The notes below the pieces were generated by a model, which was not told the DNA's origin, did not search any database, and worked only from the letters and a program-made list of their open reading frames with translations. From positions 6,208-40,040 of the forward strand of contig JAENJD010000006.1 in assembly GCA_016844605.1 (NCBI GenBank): a stretch of 33,833 nucleotides of DNA, given 5' to 3'. The position numbers were made by a program, and so were the translations under genes. Positions 8,237 through 14,781 of the stretch are shown here, piece after piece; the stretch's first letter is position 1, and every line of letters begins with the position of its first letter. The stretch is from Steroidobacteraceae bacterium (GTDB lineage: Bacteria; Pseudomonadota; Gammaproteobacteria; Steroidobacterales; Steroidobacteraceae).

Positions 8237-8611
8237 ATGTCTATGAATCGTCGGGATTTCGGAAAGGTGATGCTGGGCGTGACGGGCGGGCTGCTCGCCG
8301 GCGCGCAGCTTGCGAATGTCGCGTCGGCCGGGGAAGAGGCCGGCGGCGACAAGCATATCTGTAAAGGCCACAACTCCTGCAAGGGCAAGGGTGGCTGCGA
8401 GGGTGGTGACGGCGGCTGCGCCGCCAAGAACTCCTGCAAGGGCAAGGGCGGTTGCGCCACCGAAGCCAAGCATGAGTGCTCGGGCAAGAACGAGTGCAAG
8501 GGCCAGGGCGGCTGCAAGTCGGGTGACGGCGGCTGCGCCGGCAAGAACTCTTGCAAGGGCAAGGGCGGCTGCAAGGTGCCGGTTGATCCGTCGCACCTGC
8601 ACAAGGGCTGA
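8237..8611 (+). CDS. bufA: Tat-exported Cys-repeat precursor peptide, bufferin (BufA2-like) metallophore type
   Basis: 124 residues from the ATG at 8237, chosen for its GAGGG site; an upstream in-frame start at 8213 falls inside the leader palindrome. Residues 4-10 (NRRDFGK) are a twin-arginine motif, followed by a hydrophobic stretch and an A-S-A cleavage site near residue 31. The mature part is almost entirely four repeats of C-x5-C-x5-C with Cys at 42/48/54, 61/67/73, 81/87/93 and 100/106/112. The consensus is CxxKNSCKGKGGC, and Gly- and Lys-rich spacers separate the repeats. There are exactly 12 Cys and little else but Gly, Lys, Asn and Ser. Copies 2 and 4 are 117 bases (39 codons) apart and nearly identical in DNA, showing recent duplication. 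Followed by DUF692 and DUF2063 genes, the arrangement of bufferins, periplasmic peptides whose Cys are modified to bind copper. Metal identity and modification are inferred. Confidence 0.8.
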   Translation: MSMNRRDFGKVMLGVTGGLLAGAQLANVASAGEEAGGDKHICKGHNSCKGKGGCEGGDGGCAAKNSCKGKGGCATEAKHECSGKNECKGQGGCKSGDGGCAGKNSCKGKGGCKVPVDPSHLHKG

Positions 8612-8630
8612 GAGCCCGGCGCGACATCGT

Positions 8631-8665
8631 GCCGCCATCCGGGTCGTTCGGACCTGGATGGCGGC
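8631..8665 (+). terminator. 15-bp stem-loop between precursor and enzyme genes (partial terminator or mRNA stabiliser)
   Basis: GCCGCCATCCGGGTC pairs with GACCTGGATGGCGGC (one G-U pair) around a GTTCG loop, 20 bases after the precursor stop. Only a short T run (CGTTT) follows, so read-through is likely. Such a structure commonly lets a precursor peptide message greatly exceed that of its modifying enzymes; that role is inference. Confidence 0.6.
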
Positions 8666-8692
8666 CGTTTGGGCGTGATGCTCTGATCACTG

Positions 8693-9559
8693 ATGACACA
8701 ATTCTCGCTCCCGAATCGCTGGAAGCTACCGGACCTCGGTCTTGGCGTGGGTCTGCGCACCCAGCATTTCCGGCACATCACCGAGCGCTGGCCCGCGATG
8801 GACTGGTTCGAGATTCTGTCCGAGAACTTCATCGATACCGAAGGCCGGCCGCTCTATTTTCTGGATCAGATCGCCGAGCGTTATCCGATTGTGATGCACG
8901 GTGTGTGCCTGTCGATCGGCAGCACGGATCCGGTTGATTTCGAATTCCTCGACAAGCTCGCGGCACTCGCGAAGCGGGTGAATGCGGTCTGGCTCGGCGA
9001 TCACATCTGCTGGACCGGCGTGGCGGGGCTCAACGGCCACGATCTGTATCCGGTGCCGTACACGGAAGAGGGCCTGCGGCATATGGTCTCGCGCGTGCGG
9101 ATCATCCAGGATTACCTGGAGCGGCCGCTGGTGCTCGAGAATCCCTCGACTTACCTCACCTTTGCATCGTCCTCGATGCCGGAGGAAGAATTCATTGCGC
9201 GGCTCGCCGTCGAGGCGAAATGCGCCCTGTTGCTCGACGTCAATAATGTCTATGTGACCTGCCGGAATCACGACCTGGATCCGGTGGCGTATCTGGATGC
9301 CATGCCCTATGAGCATGTGGTGCAGGTGCATCTGGCCGGCCACACGGACAATGGCACGCACTGCATCGATACGCACGACGGGCGCGTGATCGATGAAGTC
9401 TGGAAGCTCTACGCGCGGGTGCACGAAAAGACCGGCGGGCGCGCGACGCTCCTCGAATGGGATGCGAATGTGCCGAAGTTCTCCGTGCTGCAGCAGGAAG
9501 TCGGCAAGGCCGCGCGGTTCCGCAACGGGGCCAAGGCAGAGCGGCGGGTAGCCGCATGA
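8693..9559 (+). CDS. bufB: MNIO-family (DUF692) peptide-modifying enzyme, BufB-like
   Basis: 288 residues, a TIM-barrel multinuclear non-heme iron dependent oxidative enzyme. Conserved blocks: LGVGLR near residue 20, FEILSENFID, HGVCLSIGS near 69, LGDHICW near 102, LVLENPSTY near 149, LLLDVNNVYV near 183, QVHLAGH near 214, DTHDGRV near 225 and LLEWD near 253. The His, Glu, Asn and Asp in these supply iron ligands in the family. MNIO enzymes use oxygen to modify Cys residues of a precursor peptide, giving oxazolone/thioamide or thiooxazole-type products. The likely substrate here is the Cys-repeat peptide encoded 81 bases upstream. No Shine-Dalgarno is obvious, and an in-frame TGA at 8684 rules out earlier starts. 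Its stop overlaps the next start (ATGA), so it is coupled to the DUF2063 partner. Confidence 0.9.
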   Translation: MTQFSLPNRWKLPDLGLGVGLRTQHFRHITERWPAMDWFEILSENFIDTEGRPLYFLDQIAERYPIVMHGVCLSIGSTDPVDFEFLDKLAALAKRVNAVWLGDHICWTGVAGLNGHDLYPVPYTEEGLRHMVSRVRIIQDYLERPLVLENPSTYLTFASSSMPEEEFIARLAVEAKCALLLDVNNVYVTCRNHDLDPVAYLDAMPYEHVVQVHLAGHTDNGTHCIDTHDGRVIDEVWKLYARVHEKTGGRATLLEWDANVPKFSVLQQEVGKAARFRNGAKAERRVAA

Positions 9560-10407
9560 GTCTCCGGGACACCGCGCGACTGGAGACGGTTGAGCGCTGG
9601 ATGCAGGCGGTCGTGATGCATCCGGATGGCGCTGAGAGTGGCGTTCGGTCGAAGCCTGCGCGGCGCCTGCTGCCGCAGGCTGCGGCGAGCCTCGAGAGTG
9701 TCGTGCTGCCGTCGAAGTCGCTCACCTCCATCGAGCGGATCGGTATCTACGCACACATGTATTACGCGCGGCTCCTCGAGATCCTGGTTGCGGAATACCC
9801 GACCACGCAGCAAGTCCTGGGAGAAAAGGCTTTCGAGCGCGCCTGCCGCCAGTTCCTGGAGCGGAATCCCTCGAAGCACCGCACGCTCAATCACCTGAGC
9901 GTGCGATTCCCGGACTTCCTGTCGCGGCACCTGCCGCCCGGCAATCGCAGCAAGCTTGCGGTTGACGTCGCGCGCATCGAGCGAGCGCTGGAAGACGTGT
10001 TCGACGCAGCGCGGGCCGAGCCACTGACGGCGGCCGAGTTTGCCTCGATCAGTGCCGACCAGTGGCATCGCGTGCGGTTGCGCTTGATTCCCGCGCTGCA
10101 GCTATTGAAGCTGCGCTTCCCGGCCAATGCCTACATGAATGCGGCGCGCGGCGGCGGGAAACCGCATATGCCACGCCCGCGCGCGACATTTGCAATCGTC
10201 TATCGTCGCGGGTTCCAGGTATTCCGGCGCGACCAGGCGCCCGAGCAATTCAAGCTGCTGGCTGCACTGGCACGCGGCCAGACGCTTGCGCAGGCGGTTC
10301 GCTCGAGCGTCAGCGGGCGCAGCGGCAACGCGGACCGGCTTGCGGCGACGCTCGGCGCGTGGTTCCGCGAGTGGGCCGCCGCCGGCATATTCTGCGGCAT
10401 CAAGTAG
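9556..10407 (+). CDS. bufC: DUF2063 (BufC-like) partner protein of the MNIO enzyme
   Basis: 283 residues from the ATG overlapping the bufB stop. The N-terminal DUF2063 domain includes RIGIYAHMYYARLLEILVAEYPTT and the later HLSVRFPDFL block, a helical domain. In characterised MNIO systems such partners bind the precursor leader and deliver it to the enzyme. The C-terminal half (WHRVRLRLIPALQLL, then FAIVYRRGFQVFRRDQAPEQFKLLAAL) resembles the winged-helix-like/RRE-like part found in these partners. The 30-residue segment after MHPDGAES is Arg/Ser/Pro-rich and may be a flexible insert. No signal peptide, so modification is expected in the cytoplasm before Tat export of the folded peptide, which fits the twin-arginine signal on the precursor. 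Confidence 0.85.
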   Translation: MSLRDTARLETVERWMQAVVMHPDGAESGVRSKPARRLLPQAAASLESVVLPSKSLTSIERIGIYAHMYYARLLEILVAEYPTTQQVLGEKAFERACRQFLERNPSKHRTLNHLSVRFPDFLSRHLPPGNRSKLAVDVARIERALEDVFDAARAEPLTAAEFASISADQWHRVRLRLIPALQLLKLRFPANAYMNAARGGGKPHMPRPRATFAIVYRRGFQVFRRDQAPEQFKLLAALARGQTLAQAVRSSVSGRSGNADRLAATLGAWFREWAAAGIFCGIK

Positions 10408-10419
10408 GGGAGTAAGTCT

Positions 10420-10779
10420 GTGAATATTCGCAATCTGGCCACGGGGCTCAAGTACTGCGGCGAGGCATCCGGCAAGAAGCAGACCTATTACATTTTCGAG
10501 AGCGGCAAGGCCTATGTGGTGATGTCGGGCTCTCGCACCAAGCGCGCGAGCGGTTACTTCAACCTGGTGAACCGTGAGGCCGTGGCTCGTATCCGCAAAA
10601 GTTACGCCGGCCGCCAGGACGTGACCGCCAAGCAGCTCGCGACGCGTTCACGCGGCACGGGCGTGCGCGATGCGCTGCAGGCGCTCAATATCCTCTACGT
10701 CCTGGTCGCGACCGGCGCCGCGAAGCGCGACGACCGGTATCAGGATCAGCGGCTGCATTTCAACATCCACGCACGATAA
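10420..10779 (+). CDS. Small basic protein downstream of the BufABC-like genes, unknown function
   Basis: 119 residues from a GTG at 10420 with a GGGGAG site seven bases upstream. Basic and rich in Arg/Lys (SRTKRASGYFNLVNREAVARIRKSY). The C-terminal part (RDALQALNILYVLVATGAAKRDD..LHFNIH) has the helix and beta-wing spacing of a winged-helix domain, but I cannot name the family. No signal peptide or membrane segment, so cytoplasmic. Twelve bases separate it from bufC, hence the same transcript is likely. It could be a regulator of the cluster or an unrelated passenger. Confidence 0.65.
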   Translation: MNIRNLATGLKYCGEASGKKQTYYIFESGKAYVVMSGSRTKRASGYFNLVNREAVARIRKSYAGRQDVTAKQLATRSRGTGVRDALQALNILYVLVATGAAKRDDRYQDQRLHFNIHAR

Positions 10780-10787
10780 ATCCCGCG

Positions 10788-10816
10788 TTGCCGCAACTGC
10801 CCGTTTTCTGTATACT
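10788..10816 (+). promoter_or_regulatory. Sigma-70 type promoter for the toxin-antitoxin operon
   Basis: TTGCCG (10788-10793) and TATACT (10811-10816) separated by exactly 17 bases. The expected transcription start is near 10823, about 24 bases ahead of the antitoxin ATG. A second -10-like TATAGT (10833-10838) lacks a good -35. Confidence 0.7.
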
Positions 10817-10832
10817 TAGCTAAGTTAGCTAA
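10816..10832. promoter_or_regulatory. Tandem palindromic operator TTAGCTAA-G-TTAGCTAA
   Basis: Two identical 8-bp perfect palindromes separated by one base, starting on the last base of the -10 box and covering the predicted transcription start. Phd/YefM antitoxins bind short palindromes at their own promoters, so this is the likely autoregulation site. Confidence 0.65.
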
Positions 10833-10846
10833 TATAGTGATCGGGC

Positions 10847-11098
10847 ATGCGGCAAGTCAATATCCACGAGGCAAAGACCACGTTATCCAAGCTGGTGGAA
10901 GCGGTGGAATCCGGCGAAACAATTGTGCTCGCGCGGGCCGGAAAGCCAGTCGCGAAGCTGGTCGGCCTGGGCCGCAGGCGTGGCGTGCGGCTCGGGACGC
11001 TTGAGGGCAAGTTCCCCAGGCGGTTGCTCGACGAGCTCTCAGAGCCGCTGAACCGACAGCAGCTCGACAAGCTGTTCGGTGGAGCGCTGGAACCTTGA
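10847..11098 (+). CDS. Phd/YefM-family antitoxin
   Basis: 83 residues. The N-terminus MRQVNIHEAKTTLSKLVEAV and the following GETIVLARAGKPVAKLV are the Phd/YefM DNA-binding domain, which dimerises and represses its own promoter. The C-terminal 35 residues (LLDELSEPLNRQQLDKLFGG) would be the flexible tail that wraps and neutralises the toxin. It precedes a PIN-domain toxin whose start overlaps its stop. The start has no strong Shine-Dalgarno, but ATG position and family alignment agree. Together they form a type II toxin-antitoxin module. Confidence 0.9.
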   Translation: MRQVNIHEAKTTLSKLVEAVESGETIVLARAGKPVAKLVGLGRRRGVRLGTLEGKFPRRLLDELSEPLNRQQLDKLFGGALEP

Positions 11099-11478
11099 AG
11101 CTGCTGCTCGATACCCACGTTGCGCTTTGGGCCCTGGCGGATCGGTCTCGCCTGTCGCCGGCGGCGACAGCGATGCTGGAAGACCCGGACAATGAATGCT
11201 GGGTCAGCAGTGCCAGTGCATGGGAATTGGCCATCAAAGTCCGGCTCGGCAAACACCGGCTCGCGTATCCGATTGCCGGACTGGAAGAAGCGATCGAGGA
11301 AGCGGGCTTCAGGAGCCTGCCCGTCACGATGCGTCACGCCCTGGCGATCGAGCGCGTGGCAACCTCACATGAAGATCCCTTTGACCGATTGCTGCTGGCG
11401 CAATGCCAATCCGAAACATTGCGCCTGCTGACCGCCGACAAGCGGCTCGCCGAGTTACCGGTCGCCATCCGCGCCTGA
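11095..11478 (+). CDS. vapC: PIN-domain ribonuclease toxin (VapC-type)
   Basis: 127 residues using a TTG start that overlaps the antitoxin stop (TTGA), a common coupling in these modules. PIN-domain acidic residues are all present: D6 in LLLDTH, E44 in SASAWELAIK, D94/D97 in HEDPFDRLL and D115 in LLTADKRL. Family members are Mg-dependent RNases that cut tRNA or rRNA when freed from the antitoxin. The subtype with LDTHVALW and HEDPFDRLLLAQ is the one usually paired with Phd-type antitoxins. Full length, no sign of decay, and followed at once by a terminator. Confidence 0.92.
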   Translation: MKLLLDTHVALWALADRSRLSPAATAMLEDPDNECWVSSASAWELAIKVRLGKHRLAYPIAGLEEAIEEAGFRSLPVTMRHALAIERVATSHEDPFDRLLLAQCQSETLRLLTADKRLAELPVAIRA

Positions 11479-11482
11479 AAGA

Positions 11483-11508
11483 AAAGGCCCGCCAGGTGGC
11501 GGGCCTTT
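11483..11508. terminator. Rho-independent terminator between convergent genes
   Basis: AAAGGCCCGCC and GGCGGGCCTTT form an 11-bp perfect stem with a four-base AGGT loop. A-rich sequence on the left and T-rich on the right lets it work in both directions. It ends the toxin gene and lies 26 bases from the end of the minus-strand membrane protein gene. Confidence 0.85.
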
Positions 11509-11534
11509 CGTCGACCGCGTCCTGCGGATCCCGC

Positions 11535-11843
11535 TCAGGGCTTGTATCTGTTCCAGATATTGCGCGAGATGATCATGAGCGCTGCGCCGGTGGCGAATAT
11601 GCCCGCAGAACCCAGGATCTTCGTCAGGTACTCGCCGGCGCTCGGGATGCTCATCAGCACGCCCGAAAGCGAGGTCAGCACGAGTGCGGAGACCAGCACG
11701 CGCACATGATCCTCACCGGCTATCGCGACGCCTGCGACCAGGCCAAGCACGACCAATAGCGCCGCCATGTACTCGAAAGTCATGAAGGCGCTGGCCACGG
11801 AAAGGGCGATGGCCGCCCAACCTATGAGCTTGAATGGATTCAC
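11535..11843 (-). CDS. Small integral membrane protein, unknown function
   Basis: 102 residues from the GTG at 11843, chosen because a GGGGG site lies six bases upstream and the preceding residues of the longer frame look non-coding. Three to four hydrophobic helices: IGWAAIALSVASAFMTFEYM, ALLVVLGLVAGVAIA, VSALVLTSLSGVLM and a C-terminal GIFATGAALMII followed by a positively charged tail RNIWNRYKP. Resembles uncharacterised small membrane proteins of proteobacteria. No partner gene. It is separated from its divergent neighbour at 12021 by 177 bases in which I see no clear motif. Confidence 0.75.
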   Translation of the reverse strand: MNPFKLIGWAAIALSVASAFMTFEYMAALLVVLGLVAGVAIAGEDHVRVLVSALVLTSLSGVLMSIPSAGEYLTKILGSAGIFATGAALMIISRNIWNRYKP

Positions 11844-12020
11844 TTTTATCCCCCTGAAGCTTGTTGTGACGCGGCTTGGCAGGTCCGCACCGCTGCGCGA
11901 TGCTACGCCCGACAGTTGAGCACCGCAAACCAGGCGGCAACCACGCGACGGGGGGCTCCCTGACTGAACCCCGGCGGCGCCACCCGGTCGGATTGGACTG
12001 GGTCGCCCGGTGGAGTCCTC

Positions 12021-12656
12021 GTGCCGTCGAGTTGGAATCGTTCCAGGGCGACGGCTATCGCCGCAACTTTGCTCCTGCACCTGGTGCTGGCGGCCTGGTT
12101 GCTAAGCCTGAAGCAAAGCACACCGCCCGCCGCGGTCGAGATCGCAGAGATCGAATGGATACCGCCCCGGAAACCGTTGCCGCCGCCGCCACCGGTGCAG
12201 TTCGTGCAATTTTCCAGTGAGCCTGCCGAGGAGCCTTCCATCCTGATGCCGGTTCCGGAGGCTGTGACGCCGCCGCCAACGGAGTTCGATTTTTACGGTG
12301 ATGCGCGCGCGGTGGCTGGTGCCTTGCGCGGGTCGCCCGGGCGTCGCGGATTCGAGGCAGCTGCCCAATCCGGAGGCCAGCTCAAGTCCAGACCGGATGG
12401 GCCGCCTCCCTTGTTCAAGCAGCTGTTACCGAGAGTGGGAACGACCGTCACGACATCGCAAGGCGAGACGATCCTGTGGGTATCGGATTACTGCTACATC
12501 TCGCTCGGCTCGACGAGCCTGACGATGCAGGACATCCATGGGGCAAGGCTCGGCGTGCGGACATGCATCATCCCGATCGGGAAGAAGAAGCCCCGTGACG
12601 ACCTGTTCGATCACCTGAAAGACCCGCCAACAGGGCAGGCACCTGGACAGCAATAA
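12021..12656 (+). CDS. TonB-like N-terminus membrane-anchored protein with Pro-rich linker
   Basis: 211 residues from a GTG with GGTGGAG five bases upstream. One signal-anchor helix (about residues 11-29, ATAIAATLLLHLVLAAWLL) is followed by a Pro-rich segment (EWIPPRKPLPPPPPVQF) like the periplasm-spanning linker of TonB proteins. The C-terminal half holds two Cys (SDYCYISLG and RTCIIPIGKKKPRDD) and is not a recognisable TonB C-terminal domain. No ExbB/ExbD nearby. Probably a periplasmic protein with an envelope-spanning reach; function unknown. Confidence 0.7.
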   Translation: MPSSWNRSRATAIAATLLLHLVLAAWLLSLKQSTPPAAVEIAEIEWIPPRKPLPPPPPVQFVQFSSEPAEEPSILMPVPEAVTPPPTEFDFYGDARAVAGALRGSPGRRGFEAAAQSGGQLKSRPDGPPPLFKQLLPRVGTTVTTSQGETILWVSDYCYISLGSTSLTMQDIHGARLGVRTCIIPIGKKKPRDDLFDHLKDPPTGQAPGQQ

Positions 12657-12697
12657 TCGGGTTGTCGCCGATGCGTGCGGCCGCGATGCTGCGCGCC

Positions 12698-13165
12698 ATG
12701 AACTACACTTTGCGCGGGCTCGAGCCCAAATTGTTCGAGTCGCTGTTCCATCTTGACGACAAGGCACTCGCCGCCCGCGGCATGCGCTGGATGAGCGTGG
12801 ATGAACCGGTCGGCTTTCCCTGCCGCATCAGCCTCGAAGATGCGCCGGTCGGCGAGCGCGTGCTGCTATTGCCCTTCGTGCATCAAGACAGTCACTCGCC
12901 GTATCGCGCGTCCGGGCCGATCTTTGTGCGGCCAGCCATCCACGAGGCGAGGCGCATTACCGGTGAGCTACCGCCCTACCTGACACGGCGACTGCTGTCG
13001 GTGCGCGCCTACGACGCGAAGGACGACATGGTAGACGCGGAAGTCATTGACGGCGCCGCTGCCGCGCCACTGATCGAGCGCTATCTCGCACGCGACGAGG
13101 TCACCTATCTGCACCTGCATTTCGCGCGGCGCGGTTGCTATGCCTGCCGCGTAGATCGCCCGTAA
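12698..13165 (+). CDS. DUF1203 family protein
   Basis: 155 residues from the ATG at 12698; homologues begin just before the YTLRGLEPKLFESLF segment, so starts at 12662 or 12671 are less likely. Family marks are GFPCRISLEDAPVGERVLLLPF, SPYRASGPIFVR and the C-terminal YLHLHFARRGCYACRVDR. Cytoplasmic, no known reaction. Conserved Cys and the HLHF block are suggestive but no role is established. It follows the TonB-like gene by 41 bases and ends at a REP-like hairpin. Confidence 0.8.
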   Translation: MNYTLRGLEPKLFESLFHLDDKALAARGMRWMSVDEPVGFPCRISLEDAPVGERVLLLPFVHQDSHSPYRASGPIFVRPAIHEARRITGELPPYLTRRLLSVRAYDAKDDMVDAEVIDGAAAAPLIERYLARDEVTYLHLHFARRGCYACRVDRP

Positions 13166-13171
13166 TTTGTA

Positions 13172-13235
13172 ATTGGTGCCGGGTCGCAGGATCGCAATCA
13201 TCAAAAACCGCGATCCTCCAACTCGGCACCAAATT
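13172..13235. repeat. REP-like imperfect inverted repeat
   Basis: Arms 13175-13195 and 13210-13230 match at 18 of 21 positions and end in GGTGCC/GGCACC with AATT-type flanks; loop of 14 bases (AATCATCAAAAACC). Lies between the DUF1203 stop and the PhoX-type start. Looks like a dispersed extragenic palindrome rather than a terminator, since no T tract follows. Confidence 0.55.
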
Positions 13236-13263
13236 CCAGGTTGCCGTATTAATATGCTGATTG

Positions 13264-14763
13264 ATGAAAGCTCCAGTCGTCAGTAGGCGCGTGTTCCTGG
13301 TGAGTTCCGCGGGCATAGCGGCTGGCACTGTCGCTGCGGTGCTTGTCAAGTTGCGGTCGCGGCGCATGCCTGCCAGCGCGAGCAGTTCAGCAATCGTGCC
13401 CGGCCCCTACGGGCTATTGCGGCCGGTCGCAGATCTCACGACATCGCTGCCGCTCCTGATGTTGCCCGAGGGTTTTGAGTACCGGTCCTATTCGTGGACG
13501 GGCGACCCGATGACCAACGGCCAGCCGACACCGAATCTTCACGACGGCATGGGCGTCATCTTTGCCGAACGCCGCGATGCGGAAAATGAGCTTGTCCTCG
13601 TGCGCAATCACGAGTGCGACCTGACGAGACCGATAAACGCGCCGGGTCGGTACGACACGGCCATACCGGACGGCGAATCGATGCCCCCGGGCGGTGGTAC
13701 GACTAACCTGACATTTCGCGGCCGCCGCTGGATCAGCGTCGAACCGTCTCTGGGCGGTACGTTGGTCAATTGCTCGGGTGGCGTGACGCCATGGGGCACC
13801 TGGCTAAGCTGCGAAGAGACGTGGATTGATTACACGGCGCGTGGCGGCCGCCGGCACGGCTATGTGTTTGAGGTGCGCCGGAATCCAGTGGAGACGACTG
13901 GCAAGGCGATCGTCGACATGGGGCGCATGGAGCACGAGGCTGTCGCCGTCGATCCAGACACGAATTACGCCTATCTGACCGAGGACGAACCGAACCGCTG
14001 CACATTCTATCGCTTCATCCCGAACGATCGCAGCGGGACTCCCGGTAGCTACGAGGCGGGCGGTCGCCTGCAGGCGGCGCGCGTCGTCGGCCAGAAGAAC
14101 GCGGATCTGCTGACTCCTTCACTCGGTGATCTGCATCAGCTGGAGTGGATCGACCTGCAGAATCCGGACGCGCAGCCGGGCGCGTTACCCGCGGACTTTC
14201 CCAATGCGCGCGGCAAAGCCAGCGGCCCGTTTCTGGAGGCCTGGTCCAAGGGGGCGCTGCGCATCAGCCGCGGCGAAGGCATCTGCTATCACGCCGGAAA
14301 ATTCTATGTGGTGGACTCGACTGCCGGCACCGGACTCTTTGGACGTCGCGGCGACGGTGAGGGCGCGGTCTGGGAATACGATCCGAAGGCCGAAACATTG
14401 CGCGCAATTTTCGTGGCCGGCAGTCAGCTGGTCGCGGACAATCCAGATAACGTCACGGTCAGTCCTCGCGGCGGAATCTTGTTGTGCGAGGACGGCGAGC
14501 CGGTGACGGATCAATACGGCCCAGGCACGCGCGTGCTCGGCTTGACCGCCGAGAACCAGTCATACACGTTTGCGAAGAACAACGTGTGGCTGGACCAAAG
14601 CAAGATTCTAGCCGCAGGGAAGTACGTCAAGCCCGGCGACTACCGCGACGGCGAATTCTCCGGCGCATGTTTTGACCCCGCCGGCGAAGTGCTGTTCTTC
14701 AATATCCAGTATCCCGGAATCACCTTTGCGATCTGGGGACCCTGGGCGAAGGGAAATCTTTAG
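13264..14763 (+). CDS. PhoX-type (DUF839) alkaline phosphatase-like protein, Tat exported
   Basis: 499 residues. Residues 7-12 (SRRVFL) and the following hydrophobic segment form a twin-arginine signal. The rest is a DUF839 beta-propeller: LMLPEGFEYRSYSWTG, the VRNHE motif (about 114-118), GGTLVNCSGGVTPWGTWLSCEETW with C183/E184/E185, MEHEAVAVDP, YLTEDEP, NVTVSPRGGILLCEDG and the C-terminal FNIQYPGITFAIWGPW. PhoX enzymes use a Ca/Fe cofactor in the periplasm to free phosphate from esters; the CEE and E-rich motifs are the ligands. ATG at 13264 is preferred over the TTG one codon earlier. No Pho box is evident upstream, so phosphate control is not shown. Confidence 0.88.
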   Translation: MKAPVVSRRVFLVSSAGIAAGTVAAVLVKLRSRRMPASASSSAIVPGPYGLLRPVADLTTSLPLLMLPEGFEYRSYSWTGDPMTNGQPTPNLHDGMGVIFAERRDAENELVLVRNHECDLTRPINAPGRYDTAIPDGESMPPGGGTTNLTFRGRRWISVEPSLGGTLVNCSGGVTPWGTWLSCEETWIDYTARGGRRHGYVFEVRRNPVETTGKAIVDMGRMEHEAVAVDPDTNYAYLTEDEPNRCTFYRFIPNDRSGTPGSYEAGGRLQAARVVGQKNADLLTPSLGDLHQLEWIDLQNPDAQPGALPADFPNARGKASGPFLEAWSKGALRISRGEGICYHAGKFYVVDSTAGTGLFGRRGDGEGAVWEYDPKAETLRAIFVAGSQLVADNPDNVTVSPRGGILLCEDGEPVTDQYGPGTRVLGLTAENQSYTFAKNNVWLDQSKILAAGKYVKPGDYRDGEFSGACFDPAGEVLFFNIQYPGITFAIWGPWAKGNL

Positions 14764-14781
14764 GGGCACAGAGCCGGCGCG

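Noticed and set aside
8360-8575. CRISPR-like repeated DNA
   Set aside because: Repeats are codon-phased, Cys-coding, and lack unique spacers of constant length; no cas genes.
8209-8832. Pro/Leu-rich 207-codon minus-strand frame over the precursor gene
   Set aside because: Its repeats are just the reverse complement of the CKGKGGC repeats; no initiation signal.
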